From Parapristionchus giblindavisi (lineage: Eukaryota; Nematoda; Chromadorea; Rhabditida; Diplogasteridae), in NCBI GenBank assembly GCA_943737045.1, contig CALSFV010000227.1:248001-312000 (forward strand): a stretch of 64,000 nt of DNA, written 5' to 3'. The number at the start of each line of letters is the position of its first letter. The stretch's first letter is position 1. Of this stretch, positions 31,538 through 43,583 are shown in pieces. The notes beneath the pieces were generated by a model. It made no database searches. It had not been told where the DNA came from and saw only the letters and a list, made by a program, of their open reading frames with translations. Both the position numbers and the translations under genes were made by a program.

Positions 31538-33389
31538 TTGATCTGATCTACCGTATCCGCATCCTTCATTATTGATTCAATTGATTGATTTACCGTATCC
31601 ACAACCTTGATTATTGATAAAAATCGATAATTGATTGATTTACCGTATCCATTTCCTGATTCTTTATCTACAGTATTCCCTTCCATTGTTCATTGACTGC
31701 TACCGTATCTCATTCTCTTTTTGAATTTGTGATTGATTTTTTATAGTATCACCTATCAGTATGTCCCGATCAATGAAACTTACCGTATTGTATGTACCTA
31801 TCTTGATCTAGGTATTTCTCCGATTTTCGTCTCTGTTTTGATTATTTGTTGAATTGGCACATATTATTGATTTTTGCACGCATCCAGGTTCCTTTCAAAA
31901 ACGTTTTCGTTGCCCTCATCCACTCCTTTCGACATGAACAAACTACGTTTTATTGTTGCATTATTACTTTTCCTATTTATTACTATTGTTTTAGTGAGAC
32001 TTTTTCCATCAATGTTGTTCCTAGTATCCCAGTTATTCAATCTTCCTTTTTCATAATCATCATTTGTCTCCTTGTGCACACACACTAGCTTTTATTCCAT
32101 TGTATTGTTTATACTTATCGCTGAATGATAAAGTTGTCGCGTAACCAGAATGTGCCTGGTCTGATCGAATCGATATGGTTGCGATCCAAGGTGTACTTTG
32201 TTCCCCGCCCCCTGCTTAAGAGGTTGCTCACTCCAAAGTGCTATCTACCTATGTGCGATGCGTCCTCATGATGTAGGGAATAGCAAAGTCTACGACCGTC
32301 AAGCGCGAGGCCGCGTGTGTTTCTTAGTGATAGTGGTGGTGAACAACCCACATTCTCTGCGCTCTCTCGCGGGTACTCTGACCGTCTGCGCTCTCTCGCC
32401 GGTGCTCTAGCCGTCTGCGCTCTCTCCGATCGTCACACTACACTCGTCACTGCATCGCCTCACTCTCCCCACTAGCAGTCCAAAGTACAAAGTATGAGGG
32501 GCGCAATGTCGTTTACCGAGCATTTCTGCATGCGCACGGATAGGTGAGCTGTCCACGGGTTGACCTTATTTTTGCTGTTTCTTTAATTTTAAGGTTTCAA
32601 AAGTTATCGACTAATCGCTCGGTTTGTGGCAAACACGCAGTGTTATTTGTATCTTGAGTAGTTTGTATTCCAATGTTCTCCCCGTTATTTTCACTGTCTT
32701 CTTGACCGCGCAGTAAATATAGGGCAGTATCATGTTGCGGATGATTTTATTTCCATTTTTGACAACGAAATTAATGCTCGCAAAATGCTAATTTCCTATT
32801 AGTTACGGACGGCTCATTTTTTGACACTTTCTTGTACTGATCGGTCCATTCTGCTCTCTTTTTCTCTCCCTATAGGGCTCGTATCAAATATTCATCTGTG
32901 TTGAATCTTCGCTGAGTCTGTTCTGCCTGTTTTAGGACTTGTTGTTTTCGACGTTGCAGGTGTGTTTCGGAATCATAATCATAGGTCGAATAGCTAGGTT
33001 ATCGGTTTTCACAATCCGGTCAGCTTTTTCGATTTTTATGAAATTTTTGGATCAAAATCCGGTCAGGCTTGGTACTTTGTAACATGCTTTTCGACCTATG
33101 ATCATAATTCAAAAAAAATCATGATTGTGATTGCATTTGCATTGCTGTGTCATATCGTTGTAGTCTGTCTGGGTGGAAATCTATACAAATAATGAATACA
33201 ATATGTGGATTCTTATGGCCCCCATGGCACGAATCTATCAACTCGTTGTAGCATAGTAAACTATGCATTCACCCATTTTGTTGTCCGTATCCGACCATGT
33301 AATGTTCATTCTGTATCCGCATAATAAAGTATTATTGTTATTATTGTTACAACTTTATTAATCCCCCCCCCCCTCATCAGATCAGAGAG
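31538..33389 (+). other. NUP98 3' UTR / NUP98-HADHB intergenic
   Basis: These 1,852 bases contain no supported gene. Just after the stop are ATTG-rich stretches and several TACCGTAT repeats. 32340-32420 carries three or four CTGCGCTCTCTCGC copies. A hAT-like MITE is at 32979-33100. The first AATAAA I see is at 33323-33328, only 62 bases before the HADHB start codon; it is followed by a T-rich stretch, a C10 run and a TCATCAG acceptor at 33374-33380. Confidence 0.6.
32979..33100. mobile_element. hAT-like MITE with perfect 8-bp duplication ATCATAAT
   Basis: A 122-base member in reverse orientation, from CATAGGTCGAATAGCTAGG to TTTTCGACCTATG, with ATCATAAT at 32971-32978 and 33101-33108. Two internal units. 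Confidence 0.85.
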
Positions 33390-35169
33390 ATGCTCCGTGC
33401 CGTGTCCCGCAGTGCATCGACCACCACGTCGGCGTGCGCCGTGCGCGCCGCCTCCACTTCCGCGCCGTCACAGAAGCTCCCCAACATTGTCCTCGTCGAC
33501 TCGGTTTGTAGTTTGTAGTCTGCTCTCCGGACCAGTAATGGATGCAATTATTGATTGGTTTTAGTTTGTAGTCTGCTACCAGTAATGGTGACGATTATTG
33601 ATTGGTTTTAGCCTGTATTCGGTTACCAGTAATGGTGACGGTTATTGATTGGTTTTAGTTTGTAGTTTGTAGTCTGCTACCAGTAATGGAGGCAATTATT
33701 GATTGGCGGCGCGGTTCCAGGTGCGCACACCCTTCGTCATGTCCGGCACCGTCTTCAAGGACATGATGGCCGTCGATCTCCAGAAGGAGGCACTCAGAGG
33801 TACGGTGGTGTTTGACGGGGGGGGGTCTAAGGGTACGGTAGATATGGGCAGGGGTGGTTTATCAAGTGTGTGCAAGCTATCGTTCTCGGGCACTCTTCAC
33901 ATGCACGCCGCCAACTTTGAGATTAAATCGTTCAAACGAGATAAAGCATTTTAAACGAAATATTGTTCGGTAGAAAGTTGTTAAAATGAGTGAGTGCTGT
34001 AACCACCAGTCCAAGAATTCAGATTCTGGCTTCCTTAGTGATTCTGAAACATGTTTTCGTGAATATTGATATTATTGATTGATTGATCGATCGATCGATT
34101 GCAGGACTCATTCGCAAGACGAACCTGGACTACAAGCTGCTCGACCACGTCATCTGCGGCACCGTAATCCAGGAGTGCCGGACGTCGAACATTGCACGCG
34201 AGGCCGCCCTCCTGGCCGGATTCCCCGACACGGTGGGTCTACGGTAGCGGCATCGATTGATTGGGTGTATTATTGATTGATTTCTTCCGATAATGCCCCG
34301 ATAAGGTATACGGTAGTAGTAGCCTGCGGTATCGATTGATTGGGTGTATTATCGATTGATTTCTTCCGATAATTCCCCGATAAGGTATACGGTAGTAGTA
34401 GCCTGCGGTATCGATTGAGTGGGTGTATTATCGATTGATTTCTTGCAGATTCCCTGCCACACGGTCACGCTCGCCTGCATCTCGTCCAACGTCGCCATGA
34501 CTGACGCTATTGTAAGGAACTTGTTATTGATTGATTGGAACATGATATTGATTGATTTCGATTTGAAAAGAATGGATGGTAATATCGAATCGGCACACAG
34601 TGCTCGACGTTGACTCGACTTGTAGTTTGTGTCCTGATCTTGACTGATCGATATCGCCTCAGGGCATGCTGTCCACCGGATACGCGAACGCCGTGATTGC
34701 CGGAGGCGCTGAGCTCCTCTCCGATGTGCCCATCAGATACAACAGAAAGGTGAGATTGATCTTTGATATCATGATCTTTGACCTCTTGAAATCTGACTAC
34801 TTTTGTGTGCAGGCACGCAAGGCTATGCTCGGCATCCAGAAGGCCAAGACGCTGCCCGACAAGCTCAAGCTGGGAGGTGAGAATAATATAAATAATAATA
34901 ATAATATTAATAATGATAATAATAATAATAATAATGATAATAATAATAGAATCGTTTAATTCTCCATTTATTTTGTAAACTGCGTAGAATATCAATCAAA
35001 TCTTTTTTTTTTTATAATGATAATGACAATATTAATACCAAGGCTGACGAAACATGCGTTTTACTTGGTGATTCCGTGTTTCGAAGAACTGATAAATGGT
35101 AGTAAATAATTGTATTGCAATTTTTCTTGATGAGGTTTATTGTGCAAAAGAATAAAGGTGACTGGCCAA

Positions 35170-35215
<46 letters not shown>

Positions 35216-38200
35216 GCCCCCATATTTGCAGGTGAGATCTTGAAGAACCTGCTGTCGCCCGAGCTCCCAGCCGTGGCGGAGTTCACCTCCGGAGAGACGA
35301 TGGGCCACTCGGGAGATCGTCTCGCGGCTGCCTTTGGCGTATCCAGACGGTAAGAGATTGGGGGGGGGGCTGGAGCATAGGCCGAAAAGTATGTTGCAAA
35401 GTACCAAGCCTGACGGGATTTTGAAAATGTGTAACATAGCTATTCGACCCATGTTTATGGTGTTTCAGCCGAAACGATTGTCCGAGTTGAATTATTAACT
35501 ATTAAAGGTGGGCAAATATTTGATTACGCGCACATTAACTTCCAACCTAATTTAAAACTTTCAAATTTGCTCGGTGTGCGCCTTTAACACCTAAACATTC
35601 GATGACTAATGCATATTAAGTGTTTACTAGTTCTTTAAAGTATTATTGTTGTTAAGTCCTTGAGTGTGTGTATGTGAAGTGTAGAAGGCCGGTGTAGAAC
35701 TATAGCCTTTATTAGCAGAGAACAAGAGTTAAATACAGAGTAGAGTAGATAGGGGAAGACTGAATGACTGAATAGGTGAGACCGAATAGAGGAGAACACT
35801 TCTCCTTATATACAGTATCGTCCAAAAGTAATGGGACACTTTTTCATTTTTTTATAACTTTTGAACCAGGAAAGTAATCAAGCTGATCTTTTGAGTCAAT
35901 GTAGAGAATTTATCAAGGAATATTAACATGATGTGTTGGTGTAATTAACTTAGTTAATTTTTGCGTAGTGATGACGCAACCGAAGTGCACTTTTTTTGAA
36001 AATTCCCATTTCTTTAGTGAAAAGCCCTGTTCTTCGGGAACACTGTGAGAGTGGAGAACCCCACTAGGGCTGTACAGTCAAACAATCCGGAATGGCTCCG
36101 ACTCCGATTTCAAGTTGTAGCTGGGTCGCAACTTTGACACCCAAAATTTATAACTCAGCTTCTAGATGTGCTAACATCCCGTTCTAAGTGCTGAAATGAT
36201 GCTAGTGGCGAGTAATGTTAATCCCCAGATTATGGTAGTCGTAGCTCGTCATTTGCCCTCAGGGCATAAAATAATTTTTTTTGGGGAGGACCGATTTTGA
36301 GACCCTACCGTTCAGAGGTCGGGTGTTCTAAAATTATGGTTCCTGCGCAAGCAGCTTTGCAATATATCATATATTAATTTCCCTTATTTTGATTTAGTTC
36401 CGATTCCTTTCAGACCCGCAGCAAACGTTATGCTGAGGTCCACTCGGTTGTAGCGAGTAAAGATCAAAATACAAAGATCAAAGATCAAAGTTTAGCAATA
36501 GTGTAAAATCTTTTGTGAACATCTCTAACATGCATTGGTACTTTGAAACTAAGAGATTTCATCAATAGAGGCCCAGGGGCGAGAGCAGTAAGAGAGAAAG
36601 CGCAAGAGCGCGCATCGAGTAGACCTCAGCATAACGTTTGCTGCGGGTCTGAAAGGAATCGGAACTTTATCAAAATAAGGGAAATACTTATTTTATACAT
36701 TGCAAAGCTGCCTGCGGAGGAACCATAATTTTAGAAGACAAGCCCTCTGAACGGTAGGGTCACAAAATCAGTCCTTTCGAAAAAATTGATTTTCATGCCC
36801 TGAGGGCAAATGACGAGCTATGACTACCATAATCTGGAGGAAAACATTACTCGCCACTAACATCATTTTGGAGCTTAGAACGGGTCGTATTCACATTTAG
36901 AAGCCGAGTTATAATTTTTTTAGGTCAAAGTTGCAACCCTGCCACAGCTTGAAATCGGAGTCGGAGCCTTTCCGGATTGTTTGACTGTACAGCCCTAGTG
37001 GGGGTCTCCACTCTCACAGTGTTCCCGAAGAACAGGGCTTTTCACTAAAGAAATGGGAATTTTCAAAAAAAGGTACTTCGGTAGCTTCATCACTACGCAA
37101 AAATTAACTAAGTTAATTATACCAACACATCATGGTAATATTCCTTGATAAATTCTCTACATTGACTCAAAAGATCAGCTTGATTGCTTTTCTGGTTCAA
37201 AAGTTATAAGAAAGTGAAAAAGTGTCCCATTACTTTTGGACGATACTGTATGTTCCAGGACCTAACGTGGTGAACGATGATTGGTCTAGACAGAACGTGG
37301 GGAACGGTGATTGGTACAGATCATAAGAGAGGACATCTGACTCAATCGACATACTTGTGTTGGGGCTTGGCACAGTATGAAAAAATGGAAAGTGAGATTT
37401 TTGCAGTTTTATGTAGTACTGCCCGAGAGAAGTTCATCCATGCAGGAGAGAAGTTGTGAAAATGCTTCTACGCCTCAGGGCATGACGTCATAAAAATTTT
37501 AAATTTTTGCAAACTTGCTCGTACGGCTTCATGAGTGGTACCAATCGATTCCTCGTTCAATTCTAAGACTTTTTTGATTTGGTACATTTTTTGTTAATCT
37601 TCGGTCTTCCTTAGGAAAAATGCAAAAAAAACTTTGATAAATTCAATTTTTTCGAATTTAATATATTATGCAAGTGCAAAGGGCCGTTTTTTATTCGCTC
37701 AGTTTCTTCTTATTACAATTACACATACGCTTGTATATACCGTTAATTTTTTAAGGGGGCCTGGTATATTGGAGAAGCAAAAAACAAGTGCAATTGAATT
37801 GTGGTGTGCTTACTGTGGCCGAGTTTCATCAGTGCTATTTTCCGGCTCCTGATTCCCGTTGTCGATGATAATTGATGTAATCATATCTACTACTGTAACA
37901 CGGCTGAAGCAATTTACTTATGGCATTCCTCGTCTACAGTAACAGACATAGCACACTGAAATTGCAAACGAGAATCAGGAGCCGGGAAATAGCACTGATG
38001 AAACTCGGCTACAGTAAGCACACCACAATTCAATTGCACTTGTTTTTTGCTTCTCCAATATACCAGTCCCCCTTAAAAAAATAACGGTATGTACAAGCGT
38101 ATGTGTAATTGTAATAAGAAAAAACTGAGCGAATAAAAAAACGGCCCTTTGTACTTGCATAATATATTAAATTCGAAAAAATTGAATTTATTAATGTTTT

Positions 38201-40715
38201 TTGCATTTTTCCTAAGGAAGACCGAAGATTAACAAAAAATGTACCAAATCAAAAAAGTCTTAGAATTGAACGAAGAATCGATTGGTACCACTCATGAAGC
38301 CGTACGAGCAAGTTTGCAAAAATTTTAAATTTTTATGACGTCATGCCCTGAGGCGTAGAAGCATTTTCACAACTTCTCTCCTGCATGGGTGAACTTCTCT
38401 CGGGCAGTACTACATAAAACTGCAAAAATCTCACTTTCCATTTTTTCATACTGTGCCAAGAATATTTCGATCCAGTGAGATATCCTCTCATAAGTGGGCG
38501 GAGCGTAGAGTGCAATGATAGACATAGGGAAATGTATTCTAATCACTCGACGCCTAATTACATTAGCATAGTTACATTAGCATACTGCATAATGAATAGG
38601 GTAATAGAGTATGATCAATATAGAGATGTCTAGATATGATCAATATACATAAGGGAATAGGGTAGATACCTAACAATTATCTATTATTATTTATTGATTA
38701 TTGCAGTGAGCAGGACGAGTTTGCGATCCTCTCGCACACGCTCGCCCAGAAGGCCGCCGCCGAGGGCAAGCTCTCCGACATCATCCCGGTCACCGTGGAT
38801 GGCAAGAAGCCGGTCACCGTCAAGGTACGGTAGGCGATCGATCGATCGATAAATGGGCGGAGTCTATAGATGGTTGATGCTGCTTGGCCATTGCATATGG
38901 CACGAATTGTTCTATGCCTCTTTTTGTATCTAGGCGTTTTCACGTTTCTTAATGCTCCCATATGTATACCGGGCATACATTTTTGCCCCACCCACAATCT
39001 GTTGTTTTTGCGAATTATAAACTGACCCGAAATTAGAACAAAACTGACCCGATCTACATTTCAAGTACTCAAAACTGACCCGGCCTGGGGTGATTCTTAC
39101 TAATCTCGATCTCCCGCATATTCCTAGATGGGTTTCGAGTCTCAAAACTGACCGCATTCACCAAAAGTGCTCACTCACAATGTGGGTGCTCGAAAATGTA
39201 TGATACCGGGGGGTGTTCGTTGCTTATTGTATGGACAATGCGTGATGTCATAGAATAATAATAATAATTATTATTATTATTATACCGTCAAGGTACGGTA
39301 GTCGATCGATAAATTGAGGGAACAGTGGACGGAGCTAGGGTCCAACTCGATCAAAGATCAGTCACTGGGTAACTATAGTTTAGCCGTCCGCATCCCTGAA
39401 CTAGTATAGGTTGTCCCAGTTACCTGAGCGTTCTGATTACCTAAATCTGTTCAAAGGCTCTAACCCAAGTCCGTTCTTTTGGAGTGGTGCCAAACGTCGA
39501 TCACTGGGTTATTGTGCCTGGACACTGCATATGGCGCGAATAGTTCCGTCTCTCCGCTAGGCGTTTTCACGTTTCTCAATGCTCCCATATGTATACCGGG
39601 GGCAGTTCGTTTTTCAATTCGTAGGCGATCAGTGAAGTCATAGTATTGCAATCCCACAATGTTATTATTATTATTATATGTGCAGGCCGACAACGGTATC
39701 CGCGTGTCCACCATGGAGAAGCTGTCGTCGCTCAAGCCCGCCTTCGTGAAGCCCCACGGAACCGTCACTGCTGGTGGGTTACTGTAGGGTTGTTGGCTAC
39801 TGTAGTCTGGTGGATACTGTAGCCTGATTGGCTACTGTAGTCTGGTGGATACTGTAGTCTGAGACCTTATGCATAAACTTTGGCGTCGTTTGCCGACAAT
39901 CGTGACGCTACAAGCGTTCAATTTCCTCTTGGCAAACGCCTGCGCCTACGCTTGTGACGTCACGGAAAACTGTTTCATGCATACCCTATAATGATCAACT
40001 ACTCTGTATTCTGATGAATACGGTACCCGATTTATGGTTACGGTGAATTATGGGATACTGTAGTGTGATTATTGATTGATTGATTGACTCGCGCACAGGT
40101 AACGCGTCGTTCCTGACTGACGGAGCGTCGGCCGCCCTGATCATGACTGAGGATTTCGCTCTCGCCAACGGATTCAAGCCCAAGGCCTACCTGAGACAGT
40201 TCCAGGTGTGCTATGGATTTATTGATTTATCGATTTAAACTTTGGCATCATGGATTTCCTTGTTTTGTAGTCGACAGATCTTTTCATTATAATTTCATTT
40301 GTCAGTTAGTTATCGATTGATTTAATCGAACTGAAGAACGGCTGAAGAAATTGATATAGTATTTTACTTGATTTGAATAAATTGATTGATATCGACTGAT
40401 TGATCAATATTACTTACAGTATGTCGCCCAAGACCCGAAGGATCAGCTGCTCCTCTCGCCTGCCTACGTCATTCCCAAGCTCATTGAGAAGGTCGGTCAT
40501 TTTGATTCTGTATAACAAGGGATACTGTAGCTGTAATTGGGATGGGTTATTGTAGTTATAATCGGGATGGGTTACTGTAGCTGTAACTGAGAAGTGTTAC
40601 TATAGAGAAGGTTTGTCACTCTTCTCATCCCCCATTTGATTCTGAACCCGGCACTTTCACGTTTCGTTGTTCCGATTTGTGTGACCAGTTACGTATTTGG
40701 TGGTGGTTTTATAAC

Positions 40716-40771
<56 letters not shown>

Positions 40772-40772
40772 G

Positions 40773-40815
<43 letters not shown>

Positions 40816-42505
40816 GGTAATAATAATAATAATAATAATAGCAATAATAATAATAATAACTGATTGCAGGCCGGCCTCAAGCTCTCGGACATCTCCGTCT
40901 TCGAGATCCACGAGGCCTTCGCGGGTCAGGTGCTGGCCAACCTCAACGCCCTCGACTCGGATTACTTCTGCAAGACGCACGTAAGGAGGGCGGTTACTGT
41001 AGTTGGGAGAGGGTTACTGTAGTTGGGGAGGGTTACTGTAGCTGGGAGAGGGTTACTTTAGCTGTTTACCTACATATCTACGAAACATGGTTGCGTATAG
41101 TAAACGTAGTTAATTTATTTAATAGATATTTTGGGGAAAGTTGTGATTGTGCGGTGTTTATGGGCGATTACACACTACAGGATTACTGTAGGGGAGTAAT
41201 ACGGTAGTTATATTGTATCAAGGAAAGAATGCAAAATGGTGTACGGTAGGCGGTAATGATACGATAGTACGGTAGATGTATGGTGCTGATGAATTGCCCG
41301 ATTGCAGATGGGCCGCTCGGGCAAGTTTGGCCGTCTTGACGCCAAGAAGATTAACCAGTGAGTTTTGCGTTGCGACCTTTCTATTACTATGTCTTTGTTT
41401 CGTGATTTCTTGATCAATATGTCTTGTGTGCCTCAAATACAATTTATATACACAACATACATTGCACTGTGCTATTTGGTACCAATGCCGATAAGCCGGC
41501 ACTATTCTAGAACACCGGATCAGTCCAAAAGTATATCAAGTCTAGTCTAACATAAGGTAAGTCTAGAATAAAAGGCTCTTTCTTTCGTGTTTGTTTTATT
41601 TTTCGCCCTCTTTCGGACGGGTCCGGTGTTCTTGAATAAGCCGGCACTAATTTGACGGAATTTGGATTTGACCAAAACATAGTCCAATAACAAATAAATA
41701 TAAATAAAAAGATTGCAAACGAATATTTGTAAAGTAGTTGCGCATAGAGAAAAAACGTCGCCGTCTTGACGCCAAGAAGATTAACCAGTGAGTTTTGCGT
41801 TGCGAGCTGTCTATTAAATTGTCTTTGTTTCATGATTCCTTGATTGTCTTGAATTGTTGAAAAGAATATTTTAAGTAATAATAATAATGTAATAATAATA
41901 ATAATAATAATAATTAATTGCCAGATGGGGCGGTTCACTGTCGATCGGTCATCCATTCGGCGCCACTGGCGTTCGTCTCGCCACACATGCTGCCGGCAGA
42001 CTGAAGGAGGAGAAGGTGAGCATGGTGATCTTTGATCTTTGTAGCTTAGTCAGATGATGATCTTTGATCTTTGTAATCTGTTCACACGTGTTTGCACACA
42101 GAATGCATGGTGTCCTTGGGTTCGTGGTGAGATGGAGAATATAGTAGTGGTAATCTGATTATGTCTAGTGGTGTTAGTGTTCTAGTGTTCAGCTGATGTT
42201 AAATATGAATATGTTGATTGATTTATGATCTTACAACCGATCAATAATATCGTTTTCCATCGTTTTGTGATCGTCTAACCAATCAATAATTCGATTACCA
42301 TCGATTTCTGATCTTCCAACCGATCAATAATTCGTTAGCTATTGATTTATGATTTTCCAATCAATCAATAATTCATTTCCCATCCGTTATTCATCTTAAA
42401 ACCGATCAATAATTCGTTTGCCTTCAGGGTCAATACGCCGTGATTGCCGCGTGCGCCGCCGGAGGTCACGGAGTCGGCATGCTTATCGAGAACTATGGAA
42501 AGTAG
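33390..42505 (+). CDS. HADHB: Mitochondrial trifunctional protein beta subunit (3-ketoacyl-CoA thiolase)
   Basis: Catalyses the last step of long-chain fatty acid beta-oxidation, thiolytic release of acetyl-CoA. Exons: 33390-33503, 33721-33799, 34105-34232, 34449-34511, 34663-34749, 34813-34876, 35232-35349, 38707-38824, 39686-39773, 40099-40205, 40420-40491, 40870-40980, 41308-41357, 41925-42015, 42428-42505. They join to 455 codons plus TAG. The N-terminus (about 30 aa, rich in Arg, Ser, Ala, no acid) fits a mitochondrial presequence. Thiolase catalytic residues are seen: nucleophile Cys117 in TLACISS, His360 in EIHEAF, His409 in GHPFGATG and Cys439 in CAAGGHG. The GTVIQE, SDVPIR and PKDQLLL segments fit HADHB rather than mitochondrial acetyl-CoA acetyltransferase. 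The start is ten bases after a TCATCAG acceptor. Intron 7 (35350-38706) is swollen by three transposons; intron 8 and intron 13 contain partial exon copies. Confidence 0.95.
35376..35453. mobile_element. hAT-like MITE, short form, in HADHB intron 7
   Basis: From CATAGGCCGAAAAGTATG to GCTATTCGACCCATG with a single CCTGACGGGATTTTG unit. No convincing target duplication; the left flank is a G run. Confidence 0.65.
35813..37248. mobile_element. Tc1/mariner-like non-autonomous element with long inverted arms
   Basis: Begins CAGTATCGTCCAAAAGTAAT and ends ATTACTTTTGGACGATACTG, flanked by TA on each side (35811-35812 and 37249-37250). Terminal CAGT and TA duplications are typical of Tc1/mariner. The arms are inverted copies over most of the 1,436 bases (for instance CAATGTAGAGAATTTATCAA against its reverse near 37148). 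The centre has a GATCAAAGATCAAAGATCAA run. No transposase frame is present, so it must depend on another element. Related fragments: 6240-6870 and 16012-16676. Confidence 0.85.
37327..38489. mobile_element. Long-TIR fold-back element, shorter copy
   Basis: Starts GAGAGGACATCTGACTCAAT and ends AGTGAGATATCCTCTC, with ATAA immediately outside both ends (37323-37326 and 38490-38493). The two arms meet near 37960 and are almost entirely inverted repeats of about 550-600 bases. It lies 76 bases from the end of the Tc1-like element. Short frames inside (37277-37459, 38333-38515) are the same sequence in the two arms and have no domain I recognise. Confidence 0.85.
38814..39610 (+). repeat. Tandem duplication within HADHB intron 8 that includes the end of exon 8
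   Basis: 38814-38850 (ACCGTCAAG-GTACGGTAG then CGATCGATAAAT) recurs at 39284-39313. The later block with CATATGGCACGAAT, TAGGCGTTTTCACGTTTCT and AATGCTCCCATATGTATACC (38893-38976) recurs at 39529-39600. A roughly 500-650 base segment, containing the last nine coding bases and the donor of exon 8, has been duplicated and then diverged. Confidence 0.7.
39877..39990. repeat. Imperfect palindrome with ACGCTTGTGACGTCAC in HADHB intron 9
   Basis: Arms GCATAAACTTTGGCGTCG.. and ..GGAAAACTGTTTCATGC are loosely inverted, with GTGACGCTACAAGCG against CGCTTGTGACGTCAC within. Probably a MITE related to 18650-18760 and 28398-28750. Confidence 0.45.
41759..41845 (+). repeat. Copy of the 3' half of HADHB exon 13 plus its donor
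   Basis: GCCGTCTTGACGCCAAGAAG and the following ATTAACCAGTGAGTTTTG of exon 13 (41330-41367) are repeated at 41759-41797, followed by similar intron sequence to about 41845. The copy has no upstream half and no good acceptor, so it is a broken exon duplicate. It nevertheless supplies a second intact GT donor in the intron. Confidence 0.8.
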
Positions 42506-42512
42506 AGAGGAG

Positions 42513-42630
42513 TGCAGACTGCGTAGCAGCCCCACCATGTACTGACCCGACTGCGTAGCAGCCCCGCCATGTACTGACCCGACTGTGTAGCAGCCCCACC
42601 ATGTACTGACCCGACTGTGTAGCAGCCCCG
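42513..42630 (+). repeat. 32-bp tandem repeat in HADHB 3' region
   Basis: Nearly four copies of a 32-base unit built on GACTGYGTAGCAGCCCCRCC plus ATGTACTGACCC start eight bases after the stop codon. The same core recurs just upstream of the CLASP start codon at 43394-43580. The rest of the intergenic sequence (42631-43393) shows only purine-rich stretches and nothing I recognise. Confidence 0.85.
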
Positions 42631-43393
42631 CCACATCTACCGTACCCTTAATTGTCCTCCACCCCCCTTCTCGAGATGATACTCCGCCCCTGTTAGTGTA
42701 CTGTAGCGAACCGCCTATTTATTGATTTTTGTATCTAGTCTTTTGTGACCGGATTATTGATTTCTATTTGATATCCAAAAGAAGAGTTGAGTTTATAGAG
42801 GGTATTTTTCGTCGTCTCCCACCGTGTATTTTCATGCCTATTTTGTGTGTGTTCGATGTCGTGTACTCGTTTCTGCAATCTCCTAATATTTTTCTGATAT
42901 TTGTAACCACGAACACACCACACCATTGACATGCGTCAATTGTATAAGCTGCCGTATTGTATGTTAGTAAACGTCCCCACCTCCACACCATGTTTGTCTT
43001 ACTATTTGCCGGCTCTCGGTCACGGGCACATAAAGAGATGAATAAATGAGAGATAAACGATGCATTGGCATATAACATTATGGCGGGTAATGAGACTAGC
43101 GGAAGTCGAAGTGAACAGGACCCCGAGGGGACTGGGATGGCGAGAGTGCCAGACGGCGAGAGAGTGTGTGCGAAAACCCGGAGGGAGAGACGCAGAGGAG
43201 AGGCAGAGAGCGAAGGCAAAGAGAGAGAGAGAGTGTAGAGGCAAGCTGTGGCAACCAAGGCTGGTTCTCTCCTCCCCCTCCTCTTCTCTCCCTAGTTCTC
43301 CCTCTCCCTCTCTATCTACTATTGCCAGCCCCCATATCCTCTCTCTCTCTCGCACATCCCGATCTAGCAACACACCATGATGGTCATGACCTC

Positions 43394-43580
43394 CCGCACG
43401 TGACACACTGTGTAGCAGTCCCACCATATTGCATCAGGAAGACTGTGTAGCAGTCCCACCGTACGGCCCGAGAAGACTGTGTAGCAGCCCCGCCATATAG
43501 AAGACTGCGTAGCAGCCCCACCATATAGAAGAAGACTGTGTAGCAGTCCCACCATACAGAAGACTGTGTAGCAGCCCCCG
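43394..43580 (+). repeat. Six copies of GACTGTGTAGCAGYCCCACC before the CLASP start codon
   Basis: Six copies of the core found in the HADHB 3' repeat, at variable spacing of about 27-37 bases, the last ending four bases before the ATG at 43584. Each unit holds a GTGTAGCAG segment which could serve as a splice acceptor. Sequence is shared with 42513-42630, so the array was probably split or copied across the intergenic region. Confidence 0.85.
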
Positions 43581-43583
43581 ACG

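Noticed and set aside
37277..37459. Small frames in the fold-back arms (also 38333-38515 and 17214-17570)
   Set aside because: They occur because the arms are copies of each other; no transposase motif is present.
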